From Pseudomonadota bacterium (GTDB lineage Bacteria > Pseudomonadota > Alphaproteobacteria > Caulobacterales > Caulobacteraceae), in contig JAEYWU010000055.1 of NCBI GenBank assembly GCA_023428785.1, positions 1 to 22,598 on the forward strand: a DNA stretch of 22,598 bases, read 5' to 3'. The notes below the pieces were generated by a model, which made no database searches, was not told the origin of the DNA, and worked only from the letters and a program-made list of their open reading frames with translations. Below, in pieces: positions 14,366 to 21,467 of this stretch; the stretch's first letter is position 1, and every line of letters starts with the position of its first letter. A program made the translations under genes and the position numbers.

Positions 14366-15472
14366 CTATGAAGCCGCAGAACGCCGTTTCAGCCAAGCCG
14401 AAACCGCATCGCGCGCCGGGGTCTCGATGAACCGGTACGACAGCACCGCCAGCCCGACCGCCGTCGCCAGGAAGCCCAGCATCAGCAGATCGTTCAGCCA
14501 CATCGACCCCAGATCGATCCGCCGGTCGACATACAGGCCCGTCTTCCGCGCCACGATCATCATCAGCACGATCAGCAGCATGTGGATCAGATAGACGCCG
14601 TAGGACACATCCCCCAGCTTCACCAGCGGCTCCCAGGTCAGCAGCTTCGCGACCGGTCCCCGGTCGCCTGCCAGCACCCACACGACCGGCGCGAACGCCA
14701 GCGTCGCCAGCACCGTCCAGGGCCCGACCGCGAACCAGACGAACACCATGGCGGCCGCGATCAGCCCGGCCTCCAGCCAGCCCCAGCCCGGCCCGGGCCG
14801 CATCGTCCAGAGCCGGTAGACCACCACCCCGACGAAGAAGCCGTAGAGCGCCCGCGCCCAGCCGAGCCGCCAGGTCGTGTTCATCCACGACGCCCACTCG
14901 GCCTCCGGCGCGAACAGGATCAGGACCGCCAGCCCGATTGCGGCGAGCACGAGAGAGACCACGAGGGCCCACTTGCGCGCCCACAGGATCACCCCGGCGA
15001 ACACCACGTAGCAGAGCATCTCGGCCGAAACCGCCCAGGCCGGCCCGTTCCAGGTCTGGCTGTCCTCGGTCCCCAGCGCATGCACCATCAGAAGGTTGGT
15101 GATGATGCCGCCCGGCGCCCGGTCGCCGGTGAACGGCGGGACGCTGTCGAAATGGGTCAGGGCCCGAATGACCTCGAGCAGAACGAACAGCCCCAGCATC
15201 ACCGCATGCAGCGGCCAGACCCGCGCCACGCGCTTGATCAGGAAATCGCGCCCCTGCGCCCCGTCACTGATCCGCTGCCCATAGGAATGGGCGATCACGA
15301 ACCCGGACAGGACAAAGAAATAGTCCACCACCAGATAGCCGTGCATCACCAACGGCAGGTCCCTGAGATGGCTGTTCACCGGCAGGTGAAACAGCACCAC
15401 GAACAGGGCCAGCACCCCCCGCAGGGCGTCGAGGGCGAGGAAGCGCGGCTGGGTCGCGGCATGGGTGCTCAT
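14366..15472 (-). CDS. Acyltransferase family 3 (OafA/YrhL-like) membrane protein
   Basis: 368 residues with about ten hydrophobic helices. The family start is LDALRGVLALFVVLFH with the conserved Arg, followed by GYLVVDYFFVLSGFVIAHSYG and a late DVSYGVYLIHMLLIV. Such proteins transfer acyl groups to extracytoplasmic carbohydrates (O-antigen, exopolysaccharide, modified sugars). The substrate cannot be read here and no glycan biosynthesis genes are adjacent. It ends 4 bases before the DUF1801 start and begins 40 bases after the cupin gene. The C-terminus is basic (WLKRRSAAS). Confidence 0.9.
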   Translation of the reverse strand: MSTHAATQPRFLALDALRGVLALFVVLFHLPVNSHLRDLPLVMHGYLVVDYFFVLSGFVIAHSYGQRISDGAQGRDFLIKRVARVWPLHAVMLGLFVLLEVIRALTHFDSVPPFTGDRAPGGIITNLLMVHALGTEDSQTWNGPAWAVSAEMLCYVVFAGVILWARKWALVVSLVLAAIGLAVLILFAPEAEWASWMNTTWRLGWARALYGFFVGVVVYRLWTMRPGPGWGWLEAGLIAAAMVFVWFAVGPWTVLATLAFAPVVWVLAGDRGPVAKLLTWEPLVKLGDVSYGVYLIHMLLIVLMMIVARKTGLYVDRRIDLGSMWLNDLLMLGFLATAVGLAVLSYRFIETPARDAVSAWLKRRSAAS

Positions 15473-15512
15473 TCGCCGCCCATACTCCCGCCGTTGGCGC
15501 TCGGATAGGGGC

Positions 15513-15920
15513 TCAGAACGGCTTCACGCCCGGCGCCGCCAGCTCGAACCCGCTGAATTCGAATCCCGGCGAGACGGTGCAGCCCACCAGGACCCAATCC
15601 CCCATCGGTTCGGCCGCCTGCCAGACGCCGGCGGGCACGATCCCCTGCGGTCGCTGACCGGCCTCCAGGTCGGGGCCCAGCATCACCGCCGGCGCGCCCT
15701 CGATCTCGAGTTTCAGCGCCCCACCCGCGTGCCAGTGCCAGATTTCGGTCGCATCGACCCGGTGCCAGTGCGACCGCTCCCCGGCCCTCAGCAGGAAATA
15801 GATCGCCGTCCCCGCCGACCGCCCCTCGACGGTGCGCGCATCGCGAAAGGTCTCGCGATACCAGCCGCCCTCGGGATGCGGCTGAAGGTCCAGCAGGGCG
15901 ATGATCTCGTCGGCGGTCAT
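15513..15920 (-). CDS. Cupin_5 (DUF985) family protein
   Basis: 135-residue single-domain cupin. The PHPEGGWYRETFRD start, GTAIYFLLRAGERSHWHRVDATEIWHWHAGG core and final VGCTVSPGFEFSGFEL are hallmarks of the DUF985 family. Histidines in SHWHRVD and EIWHWH could hold a metal or small ligand. The reaction is not established for this family. ATG 15920 overlaps the upstream membrane-protein stop (ATGA). Confidence 0.92.
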   Translation of the reverse strand: MTADEIIALLDLQPHPEGGWYRETFRDARTVEGRSAGTAIYFLLRAGERSHWHRVDATEIWHWHAGGALKLEIEGAPAVMLGPDLEAGQRPQGIVPAGVWQAAEPMGDWVLVGCTVSPGFEFSGFELAAPGVKPF

Positions 15921-16648
15921 GGTCCAAACAGGCTCCGGACAAAGGGTTGATCGGCGGACTCGAACCGGCCCACCGCGAGATCGACGCAGCGAGGGTCAAC
16001 CGGCCCGGTCCGGACGGGATAGCGAGCCAGCCGCCGCATCGCTTCGATCCATCGGTCCTGATCGAGGCCGCCGACGCCAGCGCCGCGCACGCCGCCGATC
16101 CTGACCTCCCGCCCGTCGGTCAGGCTGAGCGTCCAGTACGGTCGGTCGATCAGGTCGTCGGTCCGCAGACTTCTGGGCCGCTGCGTCATCCGGCAACTGA
16201 CGTCCAGGCTCGAAATCTGCGCGTCCGGAGTCACGCTCATCGGGGCCAGCACAGATTGTCGCCAGACGATCCTGTCCGGATACAGGGCGACCCCTGTGCG
16301 AGAGCTGACATAGGCGATCGACAGGCTTAGCCCGGCCACGAGCGCCAGGCCGCCCCCGGTCCAGAGCCATCGATGGCGGTCGCCGTCGCGATGAAGGCTG
16401 GCCATGAGCCAGACGACGCCGCTCCAAAGCGCCAGCAAGCCGAACACCCAGATGGCGAGCGACGACGCCGAGACCCAGCCTGCGATCGGATTGTCCGGCG
16501 CCTCAAGGGCGAACCAGGAGACGCCGCCCCACGGCGCCAGGACTGCGATCAGCAATCCCAGCATGGCGACCAGCATCACCGCCGTGGACCAGCGGCTGGC
16601 GCGCCGTTCGGACAGCTGGGACTTGGTGAGGCGCTTTCGGCGGGTCAT
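15917..16648 (-). CDS. Hypothetical membrane protein (243 aa)
   Basis: Not recognised. A basic N-terminus (MTRRKRLTKSQLSERR) is followed by three hydrophobic helices at about 20-47, 60-86 and 93-112, then a soluble domain of ~130 residues. That domain has one Cys pair (SCRMTQ, DPRCVD) and a strand pattern reminiscent of membrane-associated PH-like domains (YPDRIVWRQSV...WTLSLTDGREVRIGGV); this last is only a suggestion. There is no Shine-Dalgarno site at ATG 16648, but the possible 27-codon leader ORF upstream stops on it by ATGA. Its own stop overlaps the cupin start, also ATGA. Confidence 0.7.
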   Translation of the reverse strand: MTRRKRLTKSQLSERRASRWSTAVMLVAMLGLLIAVLAPWGGVSWFALEAPDNPIAGWVSASSLAIWVFGLLALWSGVVWLMASLHRDGDRHRWLWTGGGLALVAGLSLSIAYVSSRTGVALYPDRIVWRQSVLAPMSVTPDAQISSLDVSCRMTQRPRSLRTDDLIDRPYWTLSLTDGREVRIGGVRGAGVGGLDQDRWIEAMRRLARYPVRTGPVDPRCVDLAVGRFESADQPFVRSLFGP

Positions 16649-16728
16649 GCGTCAGGGCGGCCTGCGGGCCCTGCGCCGCCGCTCATCGACGCGCCAGGTC
16701 CTTGATCCAAAAGCCCCGCGATGCGCAC
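16645..16728 (-). CDS. Possible leader/uORF (27 aa) coupled to the membrane protein gene
   Basis: AAGGGAG (plus-strand 16734-16740) sits 5 bases upstream of GTG 16728. This opens a 27-codon frame (VRIAGLLDQGPGASM and a Gly/Ala/Pro tail) whose TGA overlaps ATG 16648 as ATGA. The ribosome site is far better than any at the main start, so this could be a coupling peptide. It has no recognised homology and could be chance in GC-rich sequence. Confidence 0.35.
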   Translation of the reverse strand: MRIAGLLDQGPGASMSGGAGPAGRPDA

Positions 16729-16831
16729 GCTCGCTCCCTTATCCCCGCCCCCAGGGGCCAGACCTATCCTGCCGATCCGGTCTTTGACATCGTTAGCAGA
16801 CGAGCCCCCATCCGGACTATCCGGACGCTTC

Positions 16832-16880
16832 GGACGGTGTTTTCGTCGTTCGGCCTATCCGCACGAGGTGGACGGTGTTT
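16832..16880. repeat. Short direct repeats in the 16729-16904 gap
   Basis: GGACGGTGTTT occurs at 16832-16842 and 16870-16880. Just to the left, ATCCGGAC occurs at 16810-16817 and 16819-16826 (9-base period), with a degenerate third copy TTCGGAC at 16829. The second GGACGGTGTTT enters the loop of the hairpin at 16864-16895. Otherwise no gene is seen in this gap. Confidence 0.4.
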
Positions 16881-16895
16881 CTGGAGTCCACCTCG
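16864..16895 (-). terminator. Hairpin terminator candidate after the pnt operon
   Basis: A perfect 10-bp stem, CGAGGTGGAC (16864-16873) with GTCCACCTCG (16886-16895), and a 12-base loop, starting 9 bases after the stop of the 16905-17630 gene, the last of the transhydrogenase run. No T-tract follows on the minus strand, so it would be a non-canonical terminator or an mRNA 3'-end protecting stem. Confidence 0.5.
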
Positions 16896-16904
16896 ACCGC
16901 GGCT

Positions 16905-17630
16905 CTAGTCGGCCCAGGCCTCAAAGGCGGAATCCACGGCCTCATAGACCGTCCGGATTTCTTCCACGCTCGGCAAGCCGGAGCCCCAACTCAGCGTCTT
17001 GAAGCCGATCCCGGACCGGACGCCGGACGCTTCGCAGAACATCTGCCCGTCGGCTTCCTGACAGATCACGAACAGCGGCAGACCGTCCGACGTGAGCGCG
17101 GTCGGGTCCGAGGCGATCACCGCCGTCACGCGCACGGCCTGTCCGCCGGCGTCCGTCGAGCCGGCGCAACCGACCCGGCCGCCGTCGAGCGGCGTACACT
17201 GGCCTGAATCCCTCAGCCGCGCCATCTGGGTGAAGGGGCCGCCGGTTTGGGCGGCCAGGCTAATGTCGACGGACAGACCGGAAAGCGCGGCGGGGACGAC
17301 GGCGACGCCGGCCTCAAGCGGCGCGCCCTCACAGCCCGCCCCGGCCGGCAGCTCCATCCACATGTCCTCCGGATCATTGACGTCGCCGGTGACCCGTAGC
17401 TGATAGGGCATGATGGCCTCCACCGCCGCGCGCGGCGGCGCGATGGGCCGGCCGCCGAAGGTCAGGTGCAGCCGCTCGCTGTCGCGGCAATCTGGCAGAT
17501 CGGCCGCCTGAACCGAGAAGGACGCATCGGTCGGCACGCGGACGACCTCCTGGGCCAGCGCCGGCTCCGAGGCAAGCACAGCGGTCCAAGCGAGCGCCGC
17601 GACGCCGGGGACCTTAGAGATCCGCCTCAC
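16905..17630 (-). CDS. Hypothetical secreted protein at the end of the pnt operon (241 aa)
   Basis: Not recognised. An N-terminal signal peptide (RRISKVPGVAALAWTAVLAS...PALA, likely cut near residue 26) gives a predicted periplasmic or exported protein. The mature part is beta-rich looking, with about six Cys (DCRDS, AGCEG, GQCTP, VGCAG, VICQE, MFCEA), probably disulphide-bonded. The start is GTG 17630, which overlaps the pntB stop as GTGA, tying its translation to the transhydrogenase operon. A strong hairpin follows its stop. Confidence 0.7.
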   Translation of the reverse strand: MRRISKVPGVAALAWTAVLASEPALAQEVVRVPTDASFSVQAADLPDCRDSERLHLTFGGRPIAPPRAAVEAIMPYQLRVTGDVNDPEDMWMELPAGAGCEGAPLEAGVAVVPAALSGLSVDISLAAQTGGPFTQMARLRDSGQCTPLDGGRVGCAGSTDAGGQAVRVTAVIASDPTALTSDGLPLFVICQEADGQMFCEASGVRSGIGFKTLSWGSGLPSVEEIRTVYEAVDSAFEAWAD

Positions 17631-19042
17631 AGCCCCTTCACGATCCCCTCGACCATCTTCTTCGCATCAGCAAACAACATCATGGTGTTGTCGCGGAAGA
17701 AGAGCTCGTTCTCGACGCCCGCATAGCCGGCGGCCATGCCGCGCTTCACGAACAGGACCGTGCCGGCCTTCTCCACGTCCAGGATCGGCATGCCGTAGAT
17801 GGCGCTGGTCGGGTCGGTCTTGGCGGCGGGGTTGGTGACGTCATTGGCGCCGATGACGAAGGCGACGTCGCACGACGCGAACTCGGCGTTGATGTCCTCC
17901 AGCTCGAACACCTCGTCATAGGGAACGTTGGCCTCGGCGAGCAGCACGTTCATGTGCCCGGGCATCCGGCCGGCCACGGGGTGGATGGCGTATTTCACCT
18001 CCACGCCCTCTTCCTTCAGCTTGTCGGCCATCTCGCGCAGGGCATGCTGGGCCTGGGCCACCGCCATGCCGTAGCCGGGCACGATGATGACCTTGCTCGC
18101 GTTTTTCATGATGAAGGCCGCATCGTCCGCAGAGCCCTGTTTCACCGGCCGGGTCTCGACGCGTCCCTCGCCCACCGGCCCAGTGTCGCCGCCGAAGCCG
18201 CCCAGGATCACGCTGAAGAAGGACCGGTTCATCCCCTTGCACATGATGTAGCTGAGGATCGCCCCCGACGAGCCGACTAGGGCCCCGGTGATGATCAGGG
18301 CGATATTCTCGAGCGTGAAGCCCAGCGCCGCCGCCGCCCATCCCGAATAGGAGTTCAGCATCGACACCACGACCGGCATGTCCGCTCCGCCGATCGGAAT
18401 GATCAGGGTCACGCCCAGGATCAGGGCGATGATGAACACGCCCCAGAAGGCCCAGGTGGCGTCGCCCTGCGAGCCGATCATCACCCCGATCAGCAGCACC
18501 AGTCCCAGCGCCAGCCCCACATTGATCAGGTGCCGCGCCGGCAGGATGATCGGCGCTCCCGACATGTTGCCGTTCAGCTTGGCGAAGGCGATCACCGACC
18601 CGGTGAAGGTGATGGCCCCGATGGCGACGCCCAGGCTCAGCTCGATGATCGACAGGGTCTTGATGCCGCCGCCCGGCAGGGCGATCGCAAAGGCCTCGGG
18701 CGCATAGACGGCGCCGACCGCCACCAGACAGGCGGCCATGCCGACCAGGCTGTGGAAGGCCGCCACCAGCTGCGGCATCTGGGTCATGGCCACCTTGTTG
18801 GCGATGACGGCCCCGACGATCCCGCCGACCGCGACGCCGCCAGCGATCAGGGCCAAAGTCGTCAGGTCCAGCAGCCCGCCCGACCACAGGGTCAGCAGGG
18901 TGGTCGCCACGGCCAGGGCCATGCCGATCATGCCGTACATATTGCCCTGACGGCTGGTTTCCGGACTCGACAGCCCTCTCAGCGACAGGATGAACAGGAC
19001 GCCCGAGACCAGATAGGCCAGGGCCGCGATCGAGGCGTTCAT
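17627..19042 (-). CDS. pntB: NAD(P) transhydrogenase subunit beta PntB
   Basis: 471-residue inner-membrane subunit of the proton-translocating transhydrogenase (NADH + NADP+ to NAD+ + NADPH, driven by proton motive force). The N-terminal ~270 residues carry about nine helices (domain II). The C-terminal ~190 residues are the NADP-binding domain III: VIIVPGYGMAVAQAQHALREM, HPVAGRMPGHMNVLLAEANV, VIGANDVTNPAAKTDP and VLFVKRGMAAGYAGVEN, all hallmark segments. Length is normal. The ATG overlaps the orf93b stop (ATGA). Confidence 0.97.
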   Translation of the reverse strand: MNASIAALAYLVSGVLFILSLRGLSSPETSRQGNMYGMIGMALAVATTLLTLWSGGLLDLTTLALIAGGVAVGGIVGAVIANKVAMTQMPQLVAAFHSLVGMAACLVAVGAVYAPEAFAIALPGGGIKTLSIIELSLGVAIGAITFTGSVIAFAKLNGNMSGAPIILPARHLINVGLALGLVLLIGVMIGSQGDATWAFWGVFIIALILGVTLIIPIGGADMPVVVSMLNSYSGWAAAALGFTLENIALIITGALVGSSGAILSYIMCKGMNRSFFSVILGGFGGDTGPVGEGRVETRPVKQGSADDAAFIMKNASKVIIVPGYGMAVAQAQHALREMADKLKEEGVEVKYAIHPVAGRMPGHMNVLLAEANVPYDEVFELEDINAEFASCDVAFVIGANDVTNPAAKTDPTSAIYGMPILDVEKAGTVLFVKRGMAAGYAGVENELFFRDNTMMLFADAKKMVEGIVKGL

Positions 19043-19320
19043 TCAGGCGTCCCCCCGGCATGTCGTTGCGTCCGGCCCAGCCGCCAGAGGCTGAGCGGAA
19101 TATAAATCAGGCCCAGGCCCGCCAGGACCCAGTCGATGACCTCACGCTGCGGCTGCATGGCGACCCGCGCCAGCACCCCGCCGAAGGCCAGGACCACGCC
19201 GCAATCCTGCAGCCGCTGACGGCGGATCGGATTGGCGCGCTGGAAGAAGCTGTAGGCGATCAGCCCGAGGCCCAGCCCCGAGACGATCCAGCTGACCACG
19301 GCGACGACTCCGACGTTCAT
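19039..19320 (-). CDS. Small membrane protein orf93b in the pnt operon
   Basis: Not recognised. 93 residues from ATG 19320, which overlaps the preceding orf93a stop by ATGA; its own stop overlaps pntB by ATGA. Hydrophobic segments at about 3-22, 38-53 and 62-80, with a basic loop (QRANPIRRQRLQ) after the first and a basic tail (WRLGRTQRHAGG), suggest three helices. An in-frame ATG at 19422 lies inside orf93a and is not needed. Layout and length match orf93a. Confidence 0.72.
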   Translation of the reverse strand: MNVGVVAVVSWIVSGLGLGLIAYSFFQRANPIRRQRLQDCGVVLAFGGVLARVAMQPQREVIDWVLAGLGLIYIPLSLWRLGRTQRHAGGTPE

Positions 19321-19598
19321 GTCCGGCGCGCCCGCATCCGCAGGGCGGAGGTCGCTCCCAGCCCCGCAAGGATCAGGGCGAAGATCACTCTCAGCCAGTC
19401 CCCATCGGCCGCCGCGAGCCATGCCGTCCAGCCGAACAGGCCGACCGACGTCGCCAGAAACGCGGCCAGAGCCAAAGTCTCGATCCCCCGGCGCAGCCGC
19501 TCAGGCAGCCGTCCGCTGATCACCACCAGGATGAGCAGGGCGATGACGGCGGCGAACAGAGCGGCCGTGATGACCATATCGTCGGTCAGGCCGCTCAT
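19317..19598 (-). CDS. Small membrane protein orf93a in the pnt operon
   Basis: Not recognised. 93 residues with three hydrophobic segments (about 8-28, 39-62 and 69-84), a basic loop after the first (GRLPERLRRG) and a basic tail (RMRARRT). It starts within the pntAB stop (ATGA) and ends within the orf93b start (ATGA). Such perfect coupling between two transhydrogenase subunits argues that it is expressed with, and may assemble with, the enzyme. Confidence 0.72.
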   Translation of the reverse strand: MSGLTDDMVITAALFAAVIALLILVVISGRLPERLRRGIETLALAAFLATSVGLFGWTAWLAAADGDWLRVIFALILAGLGATSALRMRARRT

Positions 19599-19918
19599 GC
19601 CTTGGGCCGTTCCTTCTTCTTGTACATCGCCAGCATGCGCTGGGTGACGAGGAAGCCGCCGAAGATGTTGACCCCGGCCAGGGCCGCCGCGACCGCCCCC
19701 GCGCCCTTGGAGACCCAGGCGTTGCCGCCCTCGGCCGAGCCGAGGCTCGCCGCCGCCGCGATCAGGGCGCCCACGATGATCACCGAGGAAATCGCGTTGG
19801 TCACCGCCATCAGCGGCGTATGCAGCGCCGGCGTCACCGACCAGACCACATAGTATCCGACGAAAATCGCCAGCACGAAGATCGCCAGGCGAAAGACAGT
19901 GGGGTCGACGTGTTCCAT
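19595..19918 (-). CDS. pntAB: NAD(P) transhydrogenase subunit alpha, membrane part (PntAB)
   Basis: 107-residue protein corresponding to the C-terminal membrane part of E. coli PntA, split off as in Rhodospirillum rubrum. It has about four helices, with the characteristic TPALHTPLMAVTNAISSVIIVGAL and GVNIFGGFLVTQRML. It contributes part of the proton channel (domain II). ATG 19918 overlaps the orf76 stop by one base (TGATG). The basic tail (YKKKERPKA) is cytoplasmic. Confidence 0.95.
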   Translation of the reverse strand: MEHVDPTVFRLAIFVLAIFVGYYVVWSVTPALHTPLMAVTNAISSVIIVGALIAAAASLGSAEGGNAWVSKGAGAVAAALAGVNIFGGFLVTQRMLAMYKKKERPKA

Positions 19919-20148
19919 CAGGCTTTCCTTTCCAGGCGTTCGTCGATGCTGAGCAGGGCGACAGGGACGATCACGGCCAATAAATCGGTGAGGACGTAAC
20001 GCGCAATTTCCACGACGCGGTCCCAGCCCGGCGGCGTCTCGGGGTAAGTCAGCGCTTGCGAGACGCCAGCTACCAGTTGCCAGATACTAGCGGCGACGTA
20101 GGCCCAAACGACGACACGAATGGCCAAGCGTAGCCGCGGCCCGATCAC
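19918..20148 (-). CDS. Small membrane protein orf76 between pntAA and pntAB
   Basis: Not recognised. 76 residues with two hydrophobic segments (about 8-32 and 50-67) separated by a polar loop (TYPETPPGWDRVVEIAR) and ending IDERLERKA. The start is GTG 20148, overlapping the pntAA stop as GTGA; its stop overlaps the pntAB ATG. It sits exactly between the two halves of the alpha subunit, which are usually adjacent. Confidence 0.7.
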   Translation of the reverse strand: MIGPRLRLAIRVVVWAYVAASIWQLVAGVSQALTYPETPPGWDRVVEIARYVLTDLLAVIVPVALLSIDERLERKA

Positions 20149-21278
20149 CCCTTCACCCCTTCATGCACCACGGCCCCGCCGTGGGTGACGACCGAGGCCT
20201 TGAGGATCTCGTCCTCCAGATCGACCGCCAGCGCCCCGTCCTTGATCAGCAGCCCCGAGAAGGCCTGAAGGTTGCGCGCATAGAGGTTGGACGCATCCGA
20301 GGCGATCCGGCCCGGCAGGTTGGACCAGCCGACGATCTGAACCCCATTGGCCGTGGTGACGATCTCCCCGGCCTTCGACCCCTCGACATTGCCCCCCGCC
20401 TCGACCGCCAGGTCCACGATCACCGAGCCCGGCTTCATGGTGGCGATATGGGCCTTGGTGACCAGCACCGGCGCGGCCCGGCCCGGGATCAGGGCGGTGG
20501 TGATGACCACATCCTGTTTGATGATGTGGCTGGCCGTCAGCCCGGCCTGTTTGGCCTGATACTCCGCCGACATCGGCTTGGCGTAGCCGCCCGAGGTCTC
20601 CGCCGCCTTGAACTCCTCGTCCTCGACCGCGACGAACTTCGCCCCAAGGCTCTCGACCTGTTCCTTGGAGGCGGGCCGCACGTCGGTGGCCGTGACCACC
20701 GCCCCCAGCCGCCGCGCCGTCGCGATCGCCTGAAGGCCCGCGACGCCCGCGCCCATGACGAAGACCTTGGCGGCCGCCACCGTCCCGGCTGCCGTCATCA
20801 TCATCGGAAAGCCCCGGCCATAGGCGTGAGCCGCCTCGATCACCGCCCGATAGCCCGCCAGATTGGCCTGGGACGACAGCACGTCCATCACCTGGGCCCG
20901 GGTGATCCGGGGCACGAATTCCATCGCGAAGGCCGTCACCTTCGCCTTGGCAAGCGCCTTGACCGTATCGCCCTCGCGATAGGCGTCCAGCATGGCCGCC
21001 ACGATCGCGCCCGGCTTCAGCGCCGAGATCTCCGACGCCGTCGGCCCGCGCACCTTGAACAGGATGTCGGCGCCGTCCAGCGCCGCATGCACGTCCTTGA
21101 CGACCTGGGCGCCCGACTCTCGATAGGTTTCGTCCGGAATCGAGGACCCGGCGCCCGCGCCCGCCTCGACGCGGACCTGGGCCCCCGCCGCAATCAGCTT
21201 CTTCGCCGTCTCGGGCGTGATCGCCACCCGCGGATCATCCGCGCGGCGTTCGCGTGTGCAGGCGATGACGACAGCCAA
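20145..21278 (-). CDS. pntAA: NAD(P) transhydrogenase subunit alpha, NAD-binding part (PntAA)
   Basis: 377-residue soluble NAD(H)-binding domain I, of the alanine dehydrogenase/PNT family. The N-terminal part contains RRADDPRVAITPETAKKL. Then come SSQANLAGYRAVIEAA, the Rossmann motif VMGAGVAGLQAIATARRLGA with TDVRPASKEQVESLGAKF, QDVVITTALIPGRAAP, and IVDLAVEAGGNVEGS. The proposed start is TTG 21278, supported by GGGAGG 6 bases upstream and the normal domain length. First gene of a seven-gene, fully overlapping operon. The upstream region holds two strong palindromes. Confidence 0.95.
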   Translation of the reverse strand: MAVVIACTRERRADDPRVAITPETAKKLIAAGAQVRVEAGAGAGSSIPDETYRESGAQVVKDVHAALDGADILFKVRGPTASEISALKPGAIVAAMLDAYREGDTVKALAKAKVTAFAMEFVPRITRAQVMDVLSSQANLAGYRAVIEAAHAYGRGFPMMMTAAGTVAAAKVFVMGAGVAGLQAIATARRLGAVVTATDVRPASKEQVESLGAKFVAVEDEEFKAAETSGGYAKPMSAEYQAKQAGLTASHIIKQDVVITTALIPGRAAPVLVTKAHIATMKPGSVIVDLAVEAGGNVEGSKAGEIVTTANGVQIVGWSNLPGRIASDASNLYARNLQAFSGLLIKDGALAVDLEDEILKASVVTHGGAVVHEGVKG

Positions 21279-21284
21279 GACGCG

Positions 21285-21290
21285 CCTCCC
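21285..21290 (-). promoter_or_regulatory. Shine-Dalgarno GGGAGG supporting the pntAA TTG start
   Basis: GGGAGG on the minus strand is spaced 6 bases from TTG 21278, and no in-frame ATG or GTG with a comparable site was seen nearby. A strong ribosome site with a weak start codon is notable for the lead gene of an operon. Confidence 0.65.
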
Positions 21291-21293
21291 AAG

Positions 21294-21314
21294 TAACGTC
21301 AGCCTGTGACGTTA
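21294..21314. promoter_or_regulatory. Palindromic operator candidate upstream of pntAA
   Basis: Perfect 8-bp inverted repeat TAACGTCA-N5-TGACGTTA, centred 26 bases upstream of the pntAA start and just before its Shine-Dalgarno site. Arm symmetry and 21-bp length fit a dimeric regulator overlapping the promoter or early transcript. The regulator family is not identified. Confidence 0.5.
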
Positions 21315-21357
21315 GGCGCGTTCGTGCGCGGGCGTAAAGGCCCGTCACTTTCAGGCC

Positions 21358-21373
21358 GTTCACCATGGTGAAC
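21358..21373. promoter_or_regulatory. Perfect 16-bp palindrome GTTCACCATGGTGAAC
   Basis: Fully self-complementary without spacer, roughly midway between divergent pntAA and the 21468 gene. TTCACCA within it, 11 bases before GGATAACC (21377-21384), loosely resembles a rightward Caulobacter sigma-73 promoter, so the palindrome could be an operator over a -35. It is followed directly by CCCGG-ATAA-CCGGG (21374-21387), a small GC stem. Confidence 0.45.
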
Positions 21374-21467
21374 CCCGGATAACCGGGCGCCTCAAAACGC
21401 GTTCAGCGCGACAGGGTGAAGGTCGTCACGTCGCCAAGCCGGCGGCGCGATCACTGGAACGACCCCG

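Noticed and set aside
16784..16823. TTGACAT at 16784 as the -35 of a plus-strand promoter
   Set aside because: No matching -10 at normal spacing and no plus-strand gene downstream; GACTATCC at 16816 is too far away. A non-coding RNA cannot be excluded but is not supported.
20163..21296. 377-codon plus-strand frame opposite pntAA
   Set aside because: Same length as pntAA because the antisense frame stays open; rich in Arg, His and Gly with no domain signature.
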